Shown piece by piece: positions 30,503 through 33,218 of a stretch of 33,218 nt of DNA. The notes under the pieces are model-generated. The model did not search any database. It was not told the DNA's origin and saw only the letters and a program-made list of their open reading frames with translations. Where the stretch lies: positions 79,265-112,482 of the forward strand of contig JAPKYJ010000015.1 in assembly GCA_026394375.1 (NCBI GenBank), written 5' to 3'. Numbering within the stretch: position 1 is the first letter of the stretch; each line of letters opens with the position of its first letter. This DNA is from Methanomassiliicoccales archaeon. GTDB lineage: Archaea > Thermoplasmatota > Thermoplasmata > Methanomassiliicoccales > UBA472. Made by a program: the position numbers and the translations under genes.

Positions 30503-31711
30503 CTAGGCGAACATGGCGCCTGGCTCGGAGCACTTTGAGTCTTCGGTCTCCAGCACCTTGACGATGGCCCGCTCGAAGTCGCACGTGGTCACCATATCCC
30601 GGTTATCCCGGATGGCGAACATGCCCGCCTCCATGCATATGGCCTTGATGTCCGCCCCGGTGGCCGTGTCCGTCTTGGCCGCCAGCTCGTTGGGCTGCAC
30701 GCTCTGGTCCACGTTCATCCTCATAGTATGGATCCTGAATATCGCCGTCCTCGCTTCGAAGTTGGGGATGGGGATCTCGATGATGCGGTCGAACCTTCCT
30801 GGCCTGAGCAGAGCTTCGTCCAGGATGTCCGGGCGGTTCGTGGCCCCGATGATCTTCACATCGCCGATCGGATTGAAGCCGTCCAGCTCTGCCAGTAACT
30901 GCATGAGGGTGCGCTGCACTTCGCGGTCCCCGGACGTCGCCACTTCCAGCCTCTTGGCGCCTATGGAATCCAGCTCGTCGATGAAGACGATGCTAGGTGC
31001 CTTCTCCCTGGCCAGTTCGAAGAGCTCGCGCACTAGCCGGGCACCTTCCCCGATGTATTTCTGCACCAGCTCCGAGCCGACCAGCCGGATGAAGGTGGCG
31101 CTGGTCTGGTGTGCCACCGCCTTGGCGAGCAGGGTCTTTCCGGTCCCCGGGGGACCGACCAGGAGAACGCCTCTGGGGGGCTCGATGCCCACTTTCTTGT
31201 AGAGCTCCGGCCTAAGCAGAGGATCCTCCACCGCCTCTCTGACCTCCAGGATCTGCTCATCCAGGCCGCCTATCTCCTTGTAGCTGACGTTGGGCTTGTC
31301 CAGGATCTCTGCGCCTATGACAATGGGGTCCAAGGAAGGCGGGAGTACGCCCATGACCGCCAGGGTCTGCTTGTTGAGCGCCACTCGCGCTCCGACCTCA
31401 AGATCCTCCGCTGGCACATACTCTGAAGTGGAAACGATGAAATCCGGACCGGTGGAGCTCTTCACTACCACCCTACCGTCGGCAAGCACGTCCTTTATTG
31501 AGCCGATGATCAGGGGCGGCGACTTGAGGCGCTCCATCTCCGAGCGCATGCGCTTGAGCTCCTTCTGCAGGCGGAATAGCTCGCTCTCCACGTAGCGTTT
31601 CTCGCCCTCCACCCTCCTTATCTCTTCCAGGAGCTCGGTGTTCCTCCGCTCGAGGACCTCGATCTTCTCGCGCATCTCGTTGGTGAGATCCTCCACCCGC
31701 GGCTCCTTCAT
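30503..31711 (-). CDS. pan: Proteasome-activating nucleotidase PAN
   Basis: PAN is the AAA+ hexamer that unfolds substrates and opens the archaeal 20S proteasome. The 402-residue protein has an N-terminal coiled coil (LTNEMREKIEVLERRNTELLEE... RYVESELFRLQKELKRMRSEMERL), an OB domain, Walker A GPPGTGKTLLAKA, Walker B IVFIDELDSIGAKR, and a second region RPGRFDRIIEIP with the arginine fingers. The last residues are PGAMFA; the usual HbYX tail (hydrophobic-tyrosine-any) is replaced by M-F-A. The ATG at 31711 (GAGG upstream) is a better start than a TTG at 31729. TATA CTTTATATT is at about 31743-31751. Confidence 0.97.
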   Translation of the reverse strand: MKEPRVEDLTNEMREKIEVLERRNTELLEEIRRVEGEKRYVESELFRLQKELKRMRSEMERLKSPPLIIGSIKDVLADGRVVVKSSTGPDFIVSTSEYVPAEDLEVGARVALNKQTLAVMGVLPPSLDPIVIGAEILDKPNVSYKEIGGLDEQILEVREAVEDPLLRPELYKKVGIEPPRGVLLVGPPGTGKTLLAKAVAHQTSATFIRLVGSELVQKYIGEGARLVRELFELAREKAPSIVFIDELDSIGAKRLEVATSGDREVQRTLMQLLAELDGFNPIGDVKIIGATNRPDILDEALLRPGRFDRIIEIPIPNFEARTAIFRIHTMRMNVDQSVQPNELAAKTDTATGADIKAICMEAGMFAIRDNRDMVTTCDFERAIVKVLETEDSKCSEPGAMFA

Positions 31712-31920
31712 GCTCTTTGCCTCAGTCAATTCTACCGGCTCTCAATATAAAGGGGGATGCTATTTGAAAGCTTCGAATTCCATGATGGTATTTGTTAGGA
31801 CCAGAATGGCGCCTTCATGTCGAGTGACGAACAAAGACCCAACCTCAGACGAAGCTAGTCGAGCGTGACTTTGTTCGAAATGGGAAAGAATTATCTAGCG
31901 AAGGGATGTTTTGAGGACCG

Positions 31921-32421
31921 ATGGCGTCTGCTTGTGAGCTATGTGGCAAGGATGTGCCTGAGACCAGGCCCACATGGATCGAGGGGACCCAGCTCAAGCT
32001 GTGCCGCGACTGCCAGAAGTTCGGTGACAAGGTCAAGCCTGGGGCCAAGGAATCGCCGACCAAGGTGGTCATCGAGTCACGGCTCCAGCAACGTGAGCGA
32101 CGCATGCGCACCCGTGACGTTTACCAGGAAGAGGAGAATTGGGAACTGGCGGAGGATTATTCCAAGCGAATCCGCGAGGCGCGCGAGGGCCGGGAATGGA
32201 AGGTTGAGACCCTGGCAGCGAAGATCAACGAGCGTGCCAGTCTGCTAGCCAAGCTGGAGGCGGGCAACATGAAGCCCACGGACGAGCTGGTGGTCAAGCT
32301 GGAGAAGGAGCTCAACATCGTGCTCATGGAGAAAGTCCCCCTGATAAAGCCGGACAAGCGAGCGATCGCCTCCTCGGGAATGACGATGGAGCATTTCATC
32401 AAGAAGGCTAAGAATCAATAG
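31921..32421 (+). CDS. MBF1-type transcription factor (archaeal multiprotein bridging factor)
   Basis: A 166-residue protein with a zinc ribbon CELCGKDVPETRPTWIEGTQLKLCRDC and a helix-turn-helix of the XRE type (LAAKINERASLLAKLEAGNMKPTDELVVKLEKEL), as in archaeal aMBF1, which associates with ribosomes and transcription. The last segment SSGMTMEHFIKKAKNQ is typical of the family. GAATTATCT, about 31888-31896, is a TATA box 28 bases before the ATG, which suggests a leaderless mRNA. Its end overlaps the DUF2240 gene by 7 bases. Confidence 0.93.
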   Translation: MASACELCGKDVPETRPTWIEGTQLKLCRDCQKFGDKVKPGAKESPTKVVIESRLQQRERRMRTRDVYQEEENWELAEDYSKRIREAREGREWKVETLAAKINERASLLAKLEAGNMKPTDELVVKLEKELNIVLMEKVPLIKPDKRAIASSGMTMEHFIKKAKNQ

Positions 32422-32885
32422 CGCTGCAGCAGCTCGGTCTTCACTTTGTCCAGGTAGGGCGAGATGTCCACGCCTGATTCCTTGGCGACTGCCAGGGCCG
32501 CCACCTCCACATCCACGCCCAGGCGTTCTTGGACATTGTTGACCCGGGCCACGGTCTCTCTCCTCTTCTGCCCGGTGGACTTGGTCACCTCATCGAGTAT
32601 CTGGGAGAAGACCGAAGGCTCCGGCTCTGCGTCCTTGAGCATCTCCTTGCAGGGACGGAAGTTGACCGGGATCTCCATCTCCTTGTGGCTGAACACCGGC
32701 TTCACATAGCCATCGGTGCGTTCCAAAAGGCCGCGCTTCAGACCCAGTTCCAGAAGCAACTGCGCCTCCTTGGGCGAGAACCAGCGGAAATCCATGGAGG
32801 CGGAGAAGACAAACTCCTTCTCGGTGAGAACGTTCTTACCCTTGCGTTTGAACAGCAGTGCCAGGCACGTTTCCAGATCGCCCAT
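32415..32885 (-). CDS. DUF2240 family protein
   Basis: A 156-residue protein with FRWFSPKEAQLLLELGLKRGLL near residues 33-54, the conserved core of the archaeal DUF2240 family, thought to be winged-helix-like. The second half is helical (EILDEVTKSTGQKRRETVARVNNVQERLGVDVEVAALAVAKESGVD). Function unknown. Convergent with MBF1, overlapping by 7 bases. Confidence 0.8.
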   Translation of the reverse strand: MGDLETCLALLFKRKGKNVLTEKEFVFSASMDFRWFSPKEAQLLLELGLKRGLLERTDGYVKPVFSHKEMEIPVNFRPCKEMLKDAEPEPSVFSQILDEVTKSTGQKRRETVARVNNVQERLGVDVEVAALAVAKESGVDISPYLDKVKTELLQRY

Positions 32886-32977
32886 GTTGCTTCCCTCGGA
32901 TCTCCCGCCTTTCTACCGCCTCACCTAAAAGATCATCACCTGGTCAGCTACCCATGATTAAGATCGTGGGCTTGTAA

Positions 32978-33218
32978 CTATGCTTTTCACAGCACGCTAC
33001 AGTTGGTCGGCTGACTCCTGCTTGCAAGGCAGGGGAGACCGCATTGTGCGTCTCCGGCGGCCTACTCCATCAGGAGCGTTCCAATGCCTTTCCCGCAGAC
33101 CGTTGCTGGTCTCATGCCCGATGGAGCGATGAAGTTTTAGCCCAGAGCTTCAGCGGTCTTTCTCTCCCAGGCGGAGAGTGCCTTACCCCTTGCGAGGTGT
33201 CTGGAAACTTCTGTGTGT
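32978..33218. ncRNA. Dense hairpin region, possible unassigned structured RNA (truncated)
   Basis: No coding frame is supported here. Hairpins in order: TGCT/AGCA (32981-32994); CCTGC/GCAGG with loop TTGCAAG (33017-33033); GGAGAC and GTCTCC with inner GCA/TGC and one bulge (33034-33055); CTCC/GGAG (33065-33076); AGACC/GGTCT (33097-33112); CTCTCC/GGAGAG (33162-33178). GCATTG (33041) can also pair with CAATGC (33082). I could not match it to RNase P or SRP RNA motifs, so the class, strand and ends are open. Confidence 0.35.

Noticed and set aside
32978-33218. RNase P RNA or SRP RNA
   Set aside because: Expected conserved motifs such as GAAAGTCC or the GGAAGGGAGCAG-type loop were not found on either strand. 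Kept as unassigned.

Overview
This 33.2-kb window comes from a euryarchaeal chromosome. The evidence is a set of archaeal housekeeping genes: archaeal-type prolyl-tRNA synthetase, HerA, pantoate kinase, GINS51, the proteasome-activating nucleotidase PAN, MBF1, a GPN-loop GTPase, and DUF357 and DUF2240 proteins. TATA boxes lie about 25-31 bases before many start codons, which suggests leaderless mRNAs. High GC in the core genes and pantoate kinase next to CoaBC would suit a Methanomassiliicoccales-like or related Thermoplasmatota lineage, but I cannot fix the taxon from sequence alone.

Left core (1-15.4 kb). A truncated DUF4011-type superfamily 1 helicase opens the window. It is followed by a desulforedoxin-like zinc protein with a lysine-rich tail, a small membrane protein, proS, prs divergent from herA, a DUF357 protein and a duplicated four-helix membrane protein. 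Then come the tmk-coaBC-pantoate kinase operon, an alanine dehydrogenase/ornithine cyclodeaminase family gene, gcvPA-gcvPB, a DUF167-Toprim gene pair divergent from GINS51, and tRNA-Lys(CTT).

Integrated island (about 15,426-28,770). An 18-bp copy of the tRNA-Lys 3' end is repeated at 28,753-28,770, which delimits a 13.3-kb island. It carries one intact tyrosine recombinase and three decayed recombinase C-termini at 15.4, 20.7 and 22.7 kb, so it looks like a site of repeated integration. The cargo is three proteins with HEPN-like features, a DUF4238 protein, a predicted PD-(D/E)xK nuclease, an AbiE-like regulator plus nucleotidyltransferase pair, three small ribbon-helix-helix regulators, two membrane proteins and several orphan genes. 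The most striking gene (23,779-25,008) looks like a tRNA-guanine transglycosylase paralogue. It is co-transcribed with a ribbon-helix-helix regulator behind four copies of the 9-mer TGTTATACA. I propose it as a DpdA-like 7-deazaguanine DNA-modification candidate or a new branch of that fold. No virion, capsid or replication gene is recognisable. A perfect 32-bp palindrome and short TTACCCCA repeats lie near the right end.

Right core (28.8-33.2 kb). A small membrane protein, GPN-loop GTPase, zinc-ribbon protein, PAN, MBF1 and DUF2240 protein restore the core composition. The window ends in about 240 bases of dense hairpins that may be an unassigned structured RNA.
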